Source of the DNA: JADGGM01 sp027307005 | Lineage (GTDB): Bacteria > Gemmatimonadota > Gemmatimonadetes > Gemmatimonadales > Gemmatimonadaceae | Direction of reading: 5' to 3' | Length of the DNA stretch: 64,000 bases | Assembly: GCA_035455745.1 (NCBI GenBank) | Contig: DATIEP010000085.1 | Span: 47,073 to 111,072, forward strand | Shown here: positions 37,213 to 46,620 of the stretch, piece after piece | Layout: each line of letters starts with the position of its first letter | Position numbering within the stretch: position 1 is the stretch's first letter | Translations under genes and position numbers: made by a program | The notes under the pieces: model-generated | The model's input: only the letters and a program-made list of their open reading frames with translations | Told to the model about the DNA's origin: nothing | Database searches by the model: none

Positions 37213-39231
37213 ATGGTGTTGTCTGCCGATGTCCTGCGTGCATTGCCGACAGTGAGTGACCGCATTCCGACACAGGTTGCGTCCCCCGTCGAGGACGCCG
37301 AACGCGACCGCACTGGCCGCCGCCGCGATGCTCTTCTATCGTTCGGCGTGCACCTCCAATCCCAGCCGGCCGCGCGATCCGTCGTCGCCGATCGCGTGCG
37401 GTTTCTCGTTTGCTATCTGCTGTTCTGGACGGCCGCGTTTCTCGTCGCGCGGGGCATCTTCATCGTCTACGAACATCACGCTGCCGCACAGTTGGGCATC
37501 GGCACCATCGGCCGGGTGTTCCTCAACGGCGCGCGCATGGACCTTTCCGCTGCTGCGTATGCGACGATAGTGCCATCACTGCTCATCATCCTTGGCCGTG
37601 TGGTGCGGCCGAGTGTGGTTCGCGGAGCACTTGCCACATATACCTATGCCTTGGTCGTCGTGGTCACGCTGTTCACCGCGGCCGACCTCGGTATTTACGA
37701 TGCGTGGGGCGTGCGGCTGGACGCAACGCCTCTCACCTACTTGCGGACCCCGCAGGAAGCGTATGCGTCGGCAGAGTCCGGCCCGGTGGTCCTCTGCGCC
37801 ATAGTCGCGCTCGTCTTCGGCGCACTTTGCATCGTCGCGTATCGCCGGCTCGTCGCGCGCCGTTTGGACGCGCGCCCAACCACGACCGGAGCCTCGGCGG
37901 CCGTCCTCGCGCTGGGGGCCTTCCTCATCGTGCCGATTCGCGGCGGCGTGCAGTGGACGCCGCTCAATCAGAGCAGCGTGTACTTCTCGAGCAACGAATT
38001 CGCGGATCAGGCCGCGCTCAACGTGCCGTGGAACGTCGCGCATTCGCTGACCACCGAGAATGCGTTGGGCCGCGCGAATCCGTACACGGCCATCGACGCG
38101 GCCACCGCGCGCCGCGTCGTGGACAGCCTGCTCGCCGATCCATCCGCCACGCCGTCGACGCTGCTCCGGATCCGCCGGCCCAACATCATTCTCATCATCT
38201 GGGAGAGTCTGACGGCCAAGGTCGTGGCTCCGTTAGGCGGCGTGGCCGGCGTCACGCCGAACCTGGATTCGCTCGTCCGCGACGGCGTCTTCTTCGACCA
38301 CTTCTACGCCTCGGGAGACCGAAGCGCCAAGGGGCTCGTCGCCATCCTGAGCGGCTTTCCGCCCCTGCCGCACGTACAGGTGATGAATACGCCGAACCGC
38401 GCGGCCAAACTTCCCATGTTGAGCCGAGATCTGGGCGATGCGGGGTACGCCACATCGTTCTACTACGGCGGCGAGCTCGCGTTTGCGAACATCAAGTCGT
38501 ACCTGCTCAACGGACGCTTCGACACGCTGGTGGGAGAGCGCGCCTTCCCGCGCGACGAACGCAACTCGAAATGGGGCGCGCACGACCAGTATGTGTTAGG
38601 CCGTTTGCTGAGCGACGTGCCCGCGATGCGGCGCCCGTTCTTCAGCGCGCTGTTCACGCTGAGCAGCCACGAGCCGTTCGAGGTGCCGATGGCGCCCGTG
38701 TTCCCGGGCCAGGACCAGCGCGCGAAGTTCCTCGATTCACACGCCTACGCGGATCGCAGCGTCGGCGCATTCATTCGCGCCGCGCGCGCACAGCCGTGGT
38801 GGGACAGCACGCTGGTCGTGATCGTCGCCGACCACGGGCATCCGCTGCCGCACCTCCTCCTGCCCAACGGAACGCAGGCCGACTCGCGGCAGCGTATCCC
38901 GATGCTCTGGCTGGGCGGCGCGCTCGCGCGCCGCGATACCGTCATCACGCGCTTCGGCGCGCAAACGGATCTCGCGCCCACGCTGCTCGCCCAACTGGGC
39001 CTCGATCACGCGCAGTATCACTTCGGCCACGACGTCCTCGCGCCCGGCGCAACGTCGTTCGCCTACTATTCTTTCCTCGATGGCTTCGGCTTCGCCGATG
39101 GGCGCGGCAGTCTCGTGTACGACGCGCTCGCCCGGCGCGTCACCGAGCGCTACGGCGATGCAGGAGAGCCGGAGCAGCGCGCGGGACTCTCGCTGCTCCG
39201 GCTCTCGTTTCAGGCCTATCTCGACAAGTAA
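37213..39231 (+). CDS. LTA-synthase/sulfatase-family membrane phosphotransferase
   Basis: The 672-residue form starts at ATG 37213; later GTG starts at 37252 or 37350 are also open. Five or so membrane segments (about residues 60-250) are followed by a periplasmic alkaline-phosphatase-superfamily domain: metal region NIILIIWESL with E331, the presumed nucleophile region SGDRSAKG (S371 where LtaS has Thr) and VADHGHPLPHL with D540/H541. Relatives add phosphoglycerol or phosphoethanolamine to cell-envelope lipids. In a diderm this would modify lipid or glycan in the periplasm. Substrate is not inferable. Divergent from the outer-membrane gene across about 150 bp. Confidence 0.9.
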   Translation: MVLSADVLRALPTVSDRIPTQVASPVEDAERDRTGRRRDALLSFGVHLQSQPAARSVVADRVRFLVCYLLFWTAAFLVARGIFIVYEHHAAAQLGIGTIGRVFLNGARMDLSAAAYATIVPSLLIILGRVVRPSVVRGALATYTYALVVVVTLFTAADLGIYDAWGVRLDATPLTYLRTPQEAYASAESGPVVLCAIVALVFGALCIVAYRRLVARRLDARPTTTGASAAVLALGAFLIVPIRGGVQWTPLNQSSVYFSSNEFADQAALNVPWNVAHSLTTENALGRANPYTAIDAATARRVVDSLLADPSATPSTLLRIRRPNIILIIWESLTAKVVAPLGGVAGVTPNLDSLVRDGVFFDHFYASGDRSAKGLVAILSGFPPLPHVQVMNTPNRAAKLPMLSRDLGDAGYATSFYYGGELAFANIKSYLLNGRFDTLVGERAFPRDERNSKWGAHDQYVLGRLLSDVPAMRRPFFSALFTLSSHEPFEVPMAPVFPGQDQRAKFLDSHAYADRSVGAFIRAARAQPWWDSTLVVIVADHGHPLPHLLLPNGTQADSRQRIPMLWLGGALARRDTVITRFGAQTDLAPTLLAQLGLDHAQYHFGHDVLAPGATSFAYYSFLDGFGFADGRGSLVYDALARRVTERYGDAGEPEQRAGLSLLRLSFQAYLDK

Positions 39232-39267
39232 AGCCGTCACCGCCCAACGCAGCGCCGGCGCGACACC

Positions 39268-39633
39268 TTACTGCACGATGACGACGCCGGTGTCGGCCTT
39301 CACGGAGTCGTCAAGATACGTATATGTGCCGTTCCTGAGAAACACGGTGAACTTCGACTGACCAACGCCGATCGGGCCGCTCCCCTGCAAGGAATCGGGC
39401 GACAAGGCGGCGATGAAGCTGATCGCGTGTACCGCGTCGGTGGCTGTCCAAGTCACGGTATCGCCAACCGCGCTGTTCACCGTGTCGGGCGTGAAGCCGC
39501 TGTTGCTGATGGTGACGTTGTGATTGACCGGGTGAGGATTCTGGTTGTTACCGGTGCTCGAGCTGCTTCCGCACGCTGCCAGCGCGACGAGAGCTCCCGC
39601 ACCGGCAAGGACGGCGATCGCATTGCTACGCAT
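39268..39633 (-). CDS. Cupredoxin-like small lipoprotein lacking usual copper ligands
   Basis: The 121-residue protein has a lipobox with Cys21 (LAAC) and a GGAGG ribosome binding site. The mature part reads as a plastocyanin-like fold (VTISNSGFTPDTVNSAVGDTV, VTWTATDAVHAISF, GQSKFTVFLRNGTYTYLDD). Only one candidate ligand, the His of DAVHAIS, is in place; the Cys-His-Met loop that should follow YTY is replaced by LDDSVKADTG. It is probably a structural, not electron-carrying, member. It is convergent with the LTA-synthase gene, 36 bp away. Confidence 0.8.
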   Translation of the reverse strand: MRSNAIAVLAGAGALVALAACGSSSSTGNNQNPHPVNHNVTISNSGFTPDTVNSAVGDTVTWTATDAVHAISFIAALSPDSLQGSGPIGVGQSKFTVFLRNGTYTYLDDSVKADTGVVIVQ

Positions 39634-39779
39634 GGCGTTCCTCCAAGACGTGATCCAATGTGCATCACTCGCCGGCTAAGGAGCCCCACGCTGCCGTGCC
39701 GGACCCGGAGCGCCCACCTGTCGAAGCAATTCTCTTGCCGCCGCCCCGCTCGCCGGTTCTCGCGTTCGCCGCGCCTGCG

Positions 39780-40610
39780 CTACCGGAACGACCACTCGAA
39801 CACCAGCCTGGTCCCGCCGTGCGCGCCCGTGTCGTGCTCGGGCACCACCGCCGATGGCGCGAGCCACCGCTCGAGCGCATTGTGCGGATGACGCCGGTTG
39901 TACCGCTCCACGATGAGTCCGCTGTACTCGCCGACGAGCGCACCCACCACGACGTCGCTCACCCAGTGCCGATCCTTGTAGATGCGCGACAATCCGACCA
40001 ACGTCGCGAGGCCGTACGTCGCCGGCGTCACGAAGCGCGCGGCGTGCGGCCAGTGCACCGCGCCTTCCTCGTCGACCACGGCGGCGAGCGAAAAGGCCGC
40101 GCTCGTGTGGCCCGATGGGAACGAGGTGAAGCCACCACCGGTGAATCCGTTGAGGACCAGGAAGTCATCGCCATCGGCCTGGCGCAAGTACGGTCGGTTG
40201 CGACCGGCCACGCCTTTGACGAGCTCCGTCGCGATCGCGCTCGAGACCAGCGCTTCCGCCGCGTGCAGGCCGACGTCGGTCACGGTGTGATTTCCGGCGA
40301 TGCGCCCAACGGCGTACGTGCCGACGGTCAAGAGCACGGTGCCGGGATCGCCTAACAAGGAGAAGTCGTTCGCGATGGTGTGGGCCGATGCGCTCGATTG
40401 AACGCCGCGTTGCTCGACGCGTCCGCGCAGCCAGTCATCCGCGGGCATGAGCGCCACGGCCCCGGCGAGGAGCGCCGATGCGACGGCCGCGTCGTGCCGG
40501 GTGAACACCGGGCGCGCTGCCGCGCGCGCCGTGTCCCGGGCCTGCGCCGCCAGCGGCGCCGCGCATCCGATGCCTAACGCAACGGCCAGCGCCGCGCCCG
40601 CCCGGGTCAC
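39780..40610 (-). CDS. PAP2-family phosphatase, exported or membrane-bound
   Basis: The start GTG 40610 overlaps the TGA of the upstream gene (GTGA) and gives a signal-like N-terminus ending PLAAQA; a longer frame to 40889 is a shadow over the neighbour. The 276-residue protein has all three acid-phosphatase motifs: KGVAGRNRP, FPSGHTS and SRIYKDRHWVSDVVVGA. It hydrolyses phosphate monoesters or lipid pyrophosphates on the outer face of the inner membrane. The C-terminal 40 residues after the last motif are unusual and end in EWSFR, resembling a short barrel strand. Translationally coupled to the next two genes upstream. Confidence 0.9.
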   Translation of the reverse strand: MTRAGAALAVALGIGCAAPLAAQARDTARAAARPVFTRHDAAVASALLAGAVALMPADDWLRGRVEQRGVQSSASAHTIANDFSLLGDPGTVLLTVGTYAVGRIAGNHTVTDVGLHAAEALVSSAIATELVKGVAGRNRPYLRQADGDDFLVLNGFTGGGFTSFPSGHTSAAFSLAAVVDEEGAVHWPHAARFVTPATYGLATLVGLSRIYKDRHWVSDVVVGALVGEYSGLIVERYNRRHPHNALERWLAPSAVVPEHDTGAHGGTRLVFEWSFR

Positions 40611-41125
40611 TTGCACGAACGTACGCGCCAGGAGAGCGCGTTCGCGTTCTTCGTCACGAGATCGCCCGCCCACGCGTCTTTGCCCTGCGCCGTCACCAGC
40701 GTCATCTCGCAGTCGCGTTGCATCAGGACGGTTCCGTTGGGCGCGGCGACGGCCAGGTGCATCATCATGGGCGTCGGCGGCGGCAGCACGCCGTGATACG
40801 TCGTCTCGAGCTCGAGCTGGCCGCTCCCGGGCGCCATACGCCCGCTCGCAGCCGTGAATCGAAGCACGCGTCCGTTGAGGCGCCGCCACTCGAGATCGAG
40901 CCGCAACGTGTCCGACGACGCCGGCTGCGAATAGGTGATGGCCACGGTCATCTTCATCCAGGTAGACGTGAGGACCGACACCGACGTGATCGTCGCTTCC
41001 TGCGGACCGGCTCCGGCAGCGAGCGGAATCAGCGCCATCGCCGAGGCACCAGCCGCCACCCGCCGCAGCCAGCGGCGCGCGCTCCGCCTAACGGTACTGC
41101 CGTCCGCGCCCTTCGCTGCCCTCAT
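40607..41125 (-). CDS. Hypothetical exported protein with a Tat-like signal
   Basis: I do not recognise a family. From ATG 41125 the 172-residue product has RRWLRRVAAGASAMALIPLAAGA, a twin-arginine-type signal, then a beta-rich mature domain (ITSVSVLTSTWMKMTVAITYSQP, LRLDLEWRRLNGRVLRFTAAS, MMMHLAVAAPNGTVLMQRDCEM) with a Cys pair at about 148 and 171. The composition suggests a small beta-sandwich. Its start overlaps the end of the esterase gene by 38 bp and its TGA is the start of the PAP2 gene. A start at 41155 is also open. Likely part of an extracellular hydrolase operon. Confidence 0.7.
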   Translation of the reverse strand: MRAAKGADGSTVRRSARRWLRRVAAGASAMALIPLAAGAGPQEATITSVSVLTSTWMKMTVAITYSQPASSDTLRLDLEWRRLNGRVLRFTAASGRMAPGSGQLELETTYHGVLPPPTPMMMHLAVAAPNGTVLMQRDCEMTLVTAQGKDAWAGDLVTKNANALSWRVRSCK

Positions 41126-42146
41126 TGACGACACCTCGCTCCGCGGCCACACCATACCGCGAGAAGAAATCGAGCATCGTCGGGGATGCGTACAGCTCGC
41201 GCGTGGGCAGGTGCCCGAACAGCCAGCTCCGCCTGCCGCCGGGCCACTCGTGCTCCCCGCCGACTACCGTATAGAACACCACAACCGTGCCATTGGTGCA
41301 TTCTTCGTACACTTCCTTGATCACGTGTCCGCTCTTGGACCGCTTGACCGGCGCCGAGCACCCATCGTGGTGCGCCCAGAACGCCACGGCTTCCGGCGCC
41401 GACAAGTACGACACCGGCGCACCGGGCACGCGCTCGCCGTGATTGTCGTACGGAATCACATCATCGGCCGTGCCGTGCACGACCATCACCGGCAACGGCC
41501 TCGTCGTCGCGCACGCCGAGTCGGGCATCTCGCCGGCGATCACCGCGAAGCCGGAGAGCTTGTCGGCGATGTCGCACGCGAGCGTGTACGTCATGATCCC
41601 GCCGTTGGACACACCCGCCAGATACACGTGCGTCGCATCGAGCGCCGGCACTCTCGCCAGCGACTTGATCAACGCGGAAATGAAATGGACGTTGCTCAAC
41701 ACCGTGGCGCGTCCGTCGGCCGTCGTATCCCCCGTGGGCCAGTCGAGAAACTCGACGCCCAGCGTCCCGCTGCCGTCCGGATACGCCACGGCGTAGTGAT
41801 GATCGTCGGCCGCGTCGTTCAATTCGGATTGCTGCGCCACCCAACTGCCGTTGGTCCCGCTGCCGTGAAGCACGATCACGATGGGCAGTGGCCGGTCGCC
41901 CTTGCGCCCATAATCCGGAGGCAGGTGGAGCAGGTACGTCCGCGCGGCGGCGCCGACGGTGATCGTGTGATACGAGTCGCCAGGCTTGAGCGCACCCGGG
42001 ACCAGCGGTCGCGCGCCGATCAGCGGCAGACAGCCGGACGCGGCGGCGATCACGGCGGTCGCCGTCATCTGCGCGACCATTGTCAACCTGCGCCGCACGA
42101 GCGGCCGGCTCTTCGGCTTCGCCAACCCAGGGCGGGACGCGATCAC
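41088..42146 (-). CDS. Extracellular alpha/beta hydrolase of the PHB-depolymerase/feruloyl-esterase family
   Basis: The 352-residue protein (or 330 from ATG 42080) has a lipobox (AAASGC) after a basic N-terminus and an esterase domain with the nucleophile elbow GVSNGG, the catalytic Asp in GTADDVIPY and the His in GGEHEWPGG. The LPPDYGRKGDRPLPIVIVLHGSG segment marks the LpqC/PHB-depolymerase type. It likely hydrolyses ester bonds of polymers or plant phenolics outside the cell. The 3' end overlaps the next gene by 38 bp, so the three genes 42146 to 39780 form one coupled unit. Confidence 0.9.
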   Translation of the reverse strand: MIASRPGLAKPKSRPLVRRRLTMVAQMTATAVIAAASGCLPLIGARPLVPGALKPGDSYHTITVGAAARTYLLHLPPDYGRKGDRPLPIVIVLHGSGTNGSWVAQQSELNDAADDHHYAVAYPDGSGTLGVEFLDWPTGDTTADGRATVLSNVHFISALIKSLARVPALDATHVYLAGVSNGGIMTYTLACDIADKLSGFAVIAGEMPDSACATTRPLPVMVVHGTADDVIPYDNHGERVPGAPVSYLSAPEAVAFWAHHDGCSAPVKRSKSGHVIKEVYEECTNGTVVVFYTVVGGEHEWPGGRRSWLFGHLPTRELYASPTMLDFFSRYGVAAERGVVNEGSEGRGRQYR

Positions 42147-42390
42147 GATCGTCGCACGTATCGGGTCAATCCCTCGAGCCTCGACTGCGGAGAGACGAGC
42201 ACACCAGGAAAGCTATCGCTGTACGGCCGGGCGCGCCCGACTCTGGCCAGAATGCCGGCACCCGGGCCGCGCGGCGCCACAACGATGGCGCACGCGCGGC
42301 CATCGCTCAAGCGCGGCGACTCCGGCCGAACCCGACGCCGGCCGCGGCCGGCCGACGCCGCCGGCCGGCGAACCCGCCAACGCCGTCGAA

Positions 42391-42789
42391 TCAGCCGCCT
42401 AACAATCCATACGCGAGCAGCGCCAGCACGATCGCGCTGATCACGGCGTACAACCGGTCCTTGCGCATCGCGAACGCCACCAGCGTGAGCGCGACCCGCG
42501 CGATCGGCGTCGCAATCAGCAGCACGACCCCCGCCTGCACGATCGCCTCGGCGTTGCCGGCCGCAACGCCGTGCGCCACGGCCGCCAGCGATCGCAGCGG
42601 CGACGCCTGTCCGCGGAACGTGTGATAATCGGGTCGCGTCGCGCCGGCCTGCATGAGGTACAGCGCGCCGCCGACGAGTGTCACCGCCGCTGCGATGAAA
42701 ACGCCGAGCCGCAAAACGGTGCCCACGACCTGCTCGGTGCGGTCGTCCGCCTGCGTATGCCCGGTGACGATGGTATGCGGGACGCTCAT
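42391..42789 (-). CDS. DUF1634 membrane protein
   Basis: A 132-residue protein with three membrane segments (about 26-48, 84-104, 112-131) and the family core LRLGVFIAAAVTLVGGALYLMQ. DUF1634 proteins are found beside TauE-type exporters and are thought to be partner subunits. That arrangement holds: the ATG is 1 bp from the TauE stop (stop 42791-42793, start 42789). Function is otherwise unknown. Confidence 0.9.
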   Translation of the reverse strand: MSVPHTIVTGHTQADDRTEQVVGTVLRLGVFIAAAVTLVGGALYLMQAGATRPDYHTFRGQASPLRSLAAVAHGVAAGNAEAIVQAGVVLLIATPIARVALTLVAFAMRKDRLYAVISAIVLALLAYGLLGG

Positions 42790-42790
42790 C

Positions 42791-43627
42791 TCAGATCTTT
42801 CCTGTGAACGCGTTGAGCAGCAGCTCGACGGCGAGTGCGGTCACGAGCACACTGAACACGACGCGCAATTTTTGTGTGTGAAGGTGCGGTAACATGCGTG
42901 CACCGACTAACGCTCCGGCGAGGACGCCGAGCATGACCGGGAACGCCAGCCCCGGCACGATGTACCCGCGGTGCAGATAGATGCCCGCGCTCGCCGCTGC
43001 CGTCACACCGATCATGAAGTTGCTCGTCGTCGTGGACACCTTGAAGGGCAGGTGCATCGCGCGGTCCATTGCCAACACTTTCACGACGCCCGAGCCGATG
43101 CCCAACAATCCCGAGAGCACGCCGGCGATGTACATGAGTCCGAAACCGAGCGGCACGCGCTGCACTTGATAGTGCTGCGGGCCGTTCGCTGTCGGATACG
43201 TCGAGTCGAGCCGGAAACGCAGCGCGATCGGATCCGACGGACCACCGGCGATGTGCTCGACACGCGGGCGCGTCGATGTCCACGCCGTGTGGAGGAGCAC
43301 GATGCCGAAGATCACGGCGACGGCAGTCGGCGACACGAGGGCGGCGATGTATGCTCCGGTCACGGCGCCGATGGTCGTCGCGATCTCGAGCAGCATGCCG
43401 ACGCGAATGTTGCTGTATCCTTCCTTGACGTACGCCGCCGCCGCGCCCGACGACGTGGCAATCACCGACACGAGCGACGTGCCGACCGCGTAGCGAATGT
43501 CGACATGGAAGAGAATCGTGAGCAGCGGAACGATGATCGCGCCGCCGCCAAGTCCTGTGAGCGCGCCCAACAATCCGGCGGCGAGCGCGCCCAGAAACAG
43601 GAGAATCGTGATGTCCGTGACGGGCAT
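42791..43627 (-). CDS. TauE/SafE-family sulfite/organosulfonate exporter
   Basis: The start is ATG 43627 (MPVTDITILLFLG); a longer frame has a Cys-rich N-terminus that is not needed. The 278-residue protein has about eight membrane segments and the repeated motif LGALTGLGGGAIIVPLL and LSGLLGIGSGVVKVLAM typical of TSUP transporters, which export sulfite, sulfoacetate or related anions. It forms a two-gene unit with DUF1634 and is divergent from the Rieske oxygenase. Specificity is not readable from sequence. Confidence 0.92.
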   Translation of the reverse strand: MPVTDITILLFLGALAAGLLGALTGLGGGAIIVPLLTILFHVDIRYAVGTSLVSVIATSSGAAAAYVKEGYSNIRVGMLLEIATTIGAVTGAYIAALVSPTAVAVIFGIVLLHTAWTSTRPRVEHIAGGPSDPIALRFRLDSTYPTANGPQHYQVQRVPLGFGLMYIAGVLSGLLGIGSGVVKVLAMDRAMHLPFKVSTTTSNFMIGVTAAASAGIYLHRGYIVPGLAFPVMLGVLAGALVGARMLPHLHTQKLRVVFSVLVTALAVELLLNAFTGKI

Positions 43628-43764
43628 GTGTGCGTGATGCGCGGAACAAGGGCAGGGTAGGCAAGCCATAGTCTAGCGCGTGCGACTGTCGCGCACTACC
43701 GGTTGCCGCGGCGACGGGCGACGCGCCACATTGGAGCGTGACCCGTCCGTGAAGGAGGACGCAG

Positions 43765-44883
43765 GTGAGCACGTTCTTGCGAGCGACCGAAATTCCGACG
43801 CACGGCGCACGGACACCGCCCGCGTCATGGTATACGTCGCCCGTCACCTACGCGCTGGAGCTGGATCGCATTTTCCACAAGCGATGGCTCTCGGCGTGCC
43901 GGGCATCCGACGTCATCAACGCGGGCGACTATGTCGTGCGCACGATTGGCACGGAGAGCGTGATCATCACGCGCGACGGCGAGGGCGCAGTGCGGGCGTT
44001 CCACAACGTGTGCCGGCATCGCGGAACGCGCCTGTGCGCGGACGCGAAGGGGCACTTCGCGTCCGGCATCCAGTGTCCATATCACGCATGGACGTACGCG
44101 CTGGACGGCACGTTGACCGGCGCGCCGCACATGGGCGGTACCGAGGGGTTCGACCGGCGCGACTGGCCGTTGCACGCCGTTCCCATAGCGGAGTGGGAAG
44201 GCTGGGTGTTCATCAATCTCGACCGCGACCCGGAACCGTTCGCCAGTGCGTTCGCGCCGCTTATCTCGCGGTTCGAGCGCTTTCGTCTCCCGACGCTCGA
44301 GCCGGCGCGTCGCATCGACTACGACGTGCGCGCGAACTGGAAGCTCATCCATCAGAACTATTCCGAGTGCTATCACTGTTCGCCGGTGCATCCGGCGCTC
44401 GTCCGCCTTACGCCGGCGAACAGCGGCGAGAACGATCTCTACGACGGGCCGTTCCTCGGCGGCTTCATGGTGATCATGCAGCCGGGTGGCAGCATGAGCA
44501 TGAGCGGACGCGCGTGCGGTGTGCCGGTGGGCGATCTGCCGAGCGACGACCTGCAGCGCGTGTACTACTATTCGATTTTCCCGAACATGCTGCTCAGCCT
44601 GCACCCGGACTACGTGATGGCGCACACGATGTGGCCGCGGGCGGCCGACCTGACGCGCATCACGTGCGAGTGGTTGTTCAACCCGGCGTCGTTCGCCGAT
44701 CCGTCGTTCGACGCCGACGATGCCGTCGCCTTCTGGGACATGACCAACGCGCAGGACTGGCGCGTGTGCGAGTTGAGCCAGTTAGGCGTGTCGTCGTCGG
44801 CGTACACCCCGGGGCCGTATTCGGCGCGCGAGAGCCTCTCGGTCGCGTTCGACGCCGAGGTCCGCCGGAGCCTTGCCGGCTGA
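43765..44883 (+). CDS. Rieske-type oxygenase alpha subunit (GbcA/CntA-like group)
   Basis: The 372-residue protein begins at GTG 43765, with GGAGG 8 bp before. The [2Fe-2S] ligands are C83-x-H85 (CRHRG) and C104-x2-H107 (CPYHAW); the mononuclear iron His pair is H204 and H209 in NYSECYHCSPVHP, with the linking acid E201. The ECYHCxxxH form is closer to glycine betaine, carnitine or stachydrine monooxygenases than to aromatic dioxygenases, but members also act on aromatics. A reductase subunit is absent here. It lies next to a flavoprotein and an MFS carrier that could form a small catabolic or biosynthetic cluster. Confidence 0.88.
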   Translation: MSTFLRATEIPTHGARTPPASWYTSPVTYALELDRIFHKRWLSACRASDVINAGDYVVRTIGTESVIITRDGEGAVRAFHNVCRHRGTRLCADAKGHFASGIQCPYHAWTYALDGTLTGAPHMGGTEGFDRRDWPLHAVPIAEWEGWVFINLDRDPEPFASAFAPLISRFERFRLPTLEPARRIDYDVRANWKLIHQNYSECYHCSPVHPALVRLTPANSGENDLYDGPFLGGFMVIMQPGGSMSMSGRACGVPVGDLPSDDLQRVYYYSIFPNMLLSLHPDYVMAHTMWPRAADLTRITCEWLFNPASFADPSFDADDAVAFWDMTNAQDWRVCELSQLGVSSSAYTPGPYSARESLSVAFDAEVRRSLAG

Positions 44884-44889
44884 GTTCCG

Positions 44890-46470
44890 TTAGGCGTCGC
44901 GCAGCATCTCGCGCGCGGCGTTGTAGCCGCACGCGCCCATGACGCCGCCGCCGGGGTGCGTCGCCGCGCCGCAGAGATACAGATTGTCCACCGGCGTGCG
45001 GTAGTCGGCATAGCCGGCGAGCGGCCGCAGGAAGAAGAGCTGCGGGAACGTCATCGCGCCCTGGAAGATGTTGCCGCCGGTGAGCGCGAAGCGGCGCTCG
45101 AGATCCAACGGCGTGAGCACTTGCCGCGCGATGACCGAGCGCTTGAAGTTGGGCGCGTACTCGTCGAGGATGTCGAAGCAGCGGTCGGCGAACTGCTCTT
45201 TGCGATCGTCCCAGGTGCCGTCGCGCAGCGTGTACGGCGCGTACTGAATGAACATCGTCATCAGGTGCTTGCCCGGCGGCGCCACGCTCGGGTCGACGGC
45301 GGAAGGGATGGTACACTCGAGGATGGGCGACGCGGATGGGCGCCCGTACTTTGCGTCATCGTACGCGCGCTCCATGTACTCGAGCGTCGGCGAGATGTGG
45401 ATCGTGCCGTGGTGCTGCGGGCCTGCGGCCGCGCCGCTCGACGGCAGCGCCGTGAAGTCGGGCAGCTCCGACAGCGCGACGTTGATCTTGAGCGACGCGC
45501 TCCGGTAGTCGATCTGGCGCACCGCGCGCAGAAAGTCGTCGGGCAGGTCGCGCGGATCCATCAGCCTGAGAAACGTGACGTTCGGATCGGCGTTCGATGC
45601 GATCTGATGCGCGAGGAATTCCGTTCCGTCCTCGAGCACCACTGAGCGCGCGCGTCCGTCGCGCACCACGATGCGCGACACCGGCGAGTCGACCCGGATG
45701 TTCACGCCTAACGCACGAGCCGAGCTCGCGAGCGCCTGCGTGATGCCGCCCATGCCGCCGCGCACGTAGCCCCACACGCCGCGCACGCCGTTGCACTCAC
45801 CCATGACGTGGTGGAACAGCACGTAGGCGGTGCCCGCCATCGATGGCGACGCAAATGCGCCGATGATCGCATCGGTGGCCAGCGTTGCCTTGAGCTGCTC
45901 GGACTCGAACCAGCGGTCCAGCACCGTTCGCGCGTCGGCGGTGAGAATCTCGATCGCGCGCGACGCATCCACGCCGAGCGCGCGAAAATTCCATCCGAGC
46001 TTGCCCAGGGCGAGCAGATCGCGCGGACGGTTGGACCACGGGGCCGGCGGCGTCTGCATGAGCGTCGGCTCGATGAGATCCGCCACGCGCTCGAGCATCG
46101 CCTCGTACTCGGGGTACGCGGCGGCGTCGTGCTCGGAGAACTTTGCGATCTCGCGCTGTGTCATCGCGCGGTCGGGTCCGAGGAGCAGCGAGCGTCCATC
46201 GGGAAACGGCGTAAACGACGATGGATCGCGGGGCAGCATCGCAAAGCCGTAGTCGGCAAGGCGCAGGTCGCGAATGATCTCGGGACGCAGCAGGCTGTTC
46301 ACGTAGGCCGCGGTCGACACTTTGTAGCCGGGCCATACCTCTTCGGTCACGCACGCGCCGCCGACGACGTCGCGCCGCTCGAGCACGAGCACGCGCCTCC
46401 CCGCGCGCGCCAGATACGCGGCCGTGACGAGACCGTTGTGTCCCGCGCCAATGATGATCGCGTCGTACAT
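44890..46470 (-). CDS. PYROXD2/phytoene-dehydrogenase-like FAD oxidoreductase
   Basis: ATG 46470 (MYDAIIIGAGHNG) is the likely start; a GTG 9 bp upstream is also in frame. The 526-residue protein has the FAD-binding GAGHNGLVTAAYLA motif, the second dinucleotide region GGMGGITQALASSA and the C-terminal FAD site YLCGAATHPGGGVMGACG. The family resembles carotenoid desaturases but works on unknown substrates; the absence of crtB or other carotenoid genes nearby argues against carotenoid synthesis. It converges on the Rieske gene across 6 bp and is divergent from the MFS gene across about 150 bp. Confidence 0.88.
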   Translation of the reverse strand: MYDAIIIGAGHNGLVTAAYLARAGRRVLVLERRDVVGGACVTEEVWPGYKVSTAAYVNSLLRPEIIRDLRLADYGFAMLPRDPSSFTPFPDGRSLLLGPDRAMTQREIAKFSEHDAAAYPEYEAMLERVADLIEPTLMQTPPAPWSNRPRDLLALGKLGWNFRALGVDASRAIEILTADARTVLDRWFESEQLKATLATDAIIGAFASPSMAGTAYVLFHHVMGECNGVRGVWGYVRGGMGGITQALASSARALGVNIRVDSPVSRIVVRDGRARSVVLEDGTEFLAHQIASNADPNVTFLRLMDPRDLPDDFLRAVRQIDYRSASLKINVALSELPDFTALPSSGAAAGPQHHGTIHISPTLEYMERAYDDAKYGRPSASPILECTIPSAVDPSVAPPGKHLMTMFIQYAPYTLRDGTWDDRKEQFADRCFDILDEYAPNFKRSVIARQVLTPLDLERRFALTGGNIFQGAMTFPQLFFLRPLAGYADYRTPVDNLYLCGAATHPGGGVMGACGYNAAREMLRDA

Positions 46471-46620
46471 CGCGCCCACTGCACTCGCTCCGCGAACCGG
46501 GAAGGACGCAAAGGTCGATGGCGCGAGCCTCGCGCGTCAAGGCCGACGCGCTTAGCTTAGCGCGCGCCGCGCCGGTGGGCGCGACGTCCCGTCCTCACGT
46601 GCTCCCGCATCGCATCGATC

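Noticed and set aside
44890..46470. Carotenoid biosynthesis gene crtI
   Set aside because: The C-terminal region and lack of crtB or other carotenoid genes fit PYROXD2-like proteins better.
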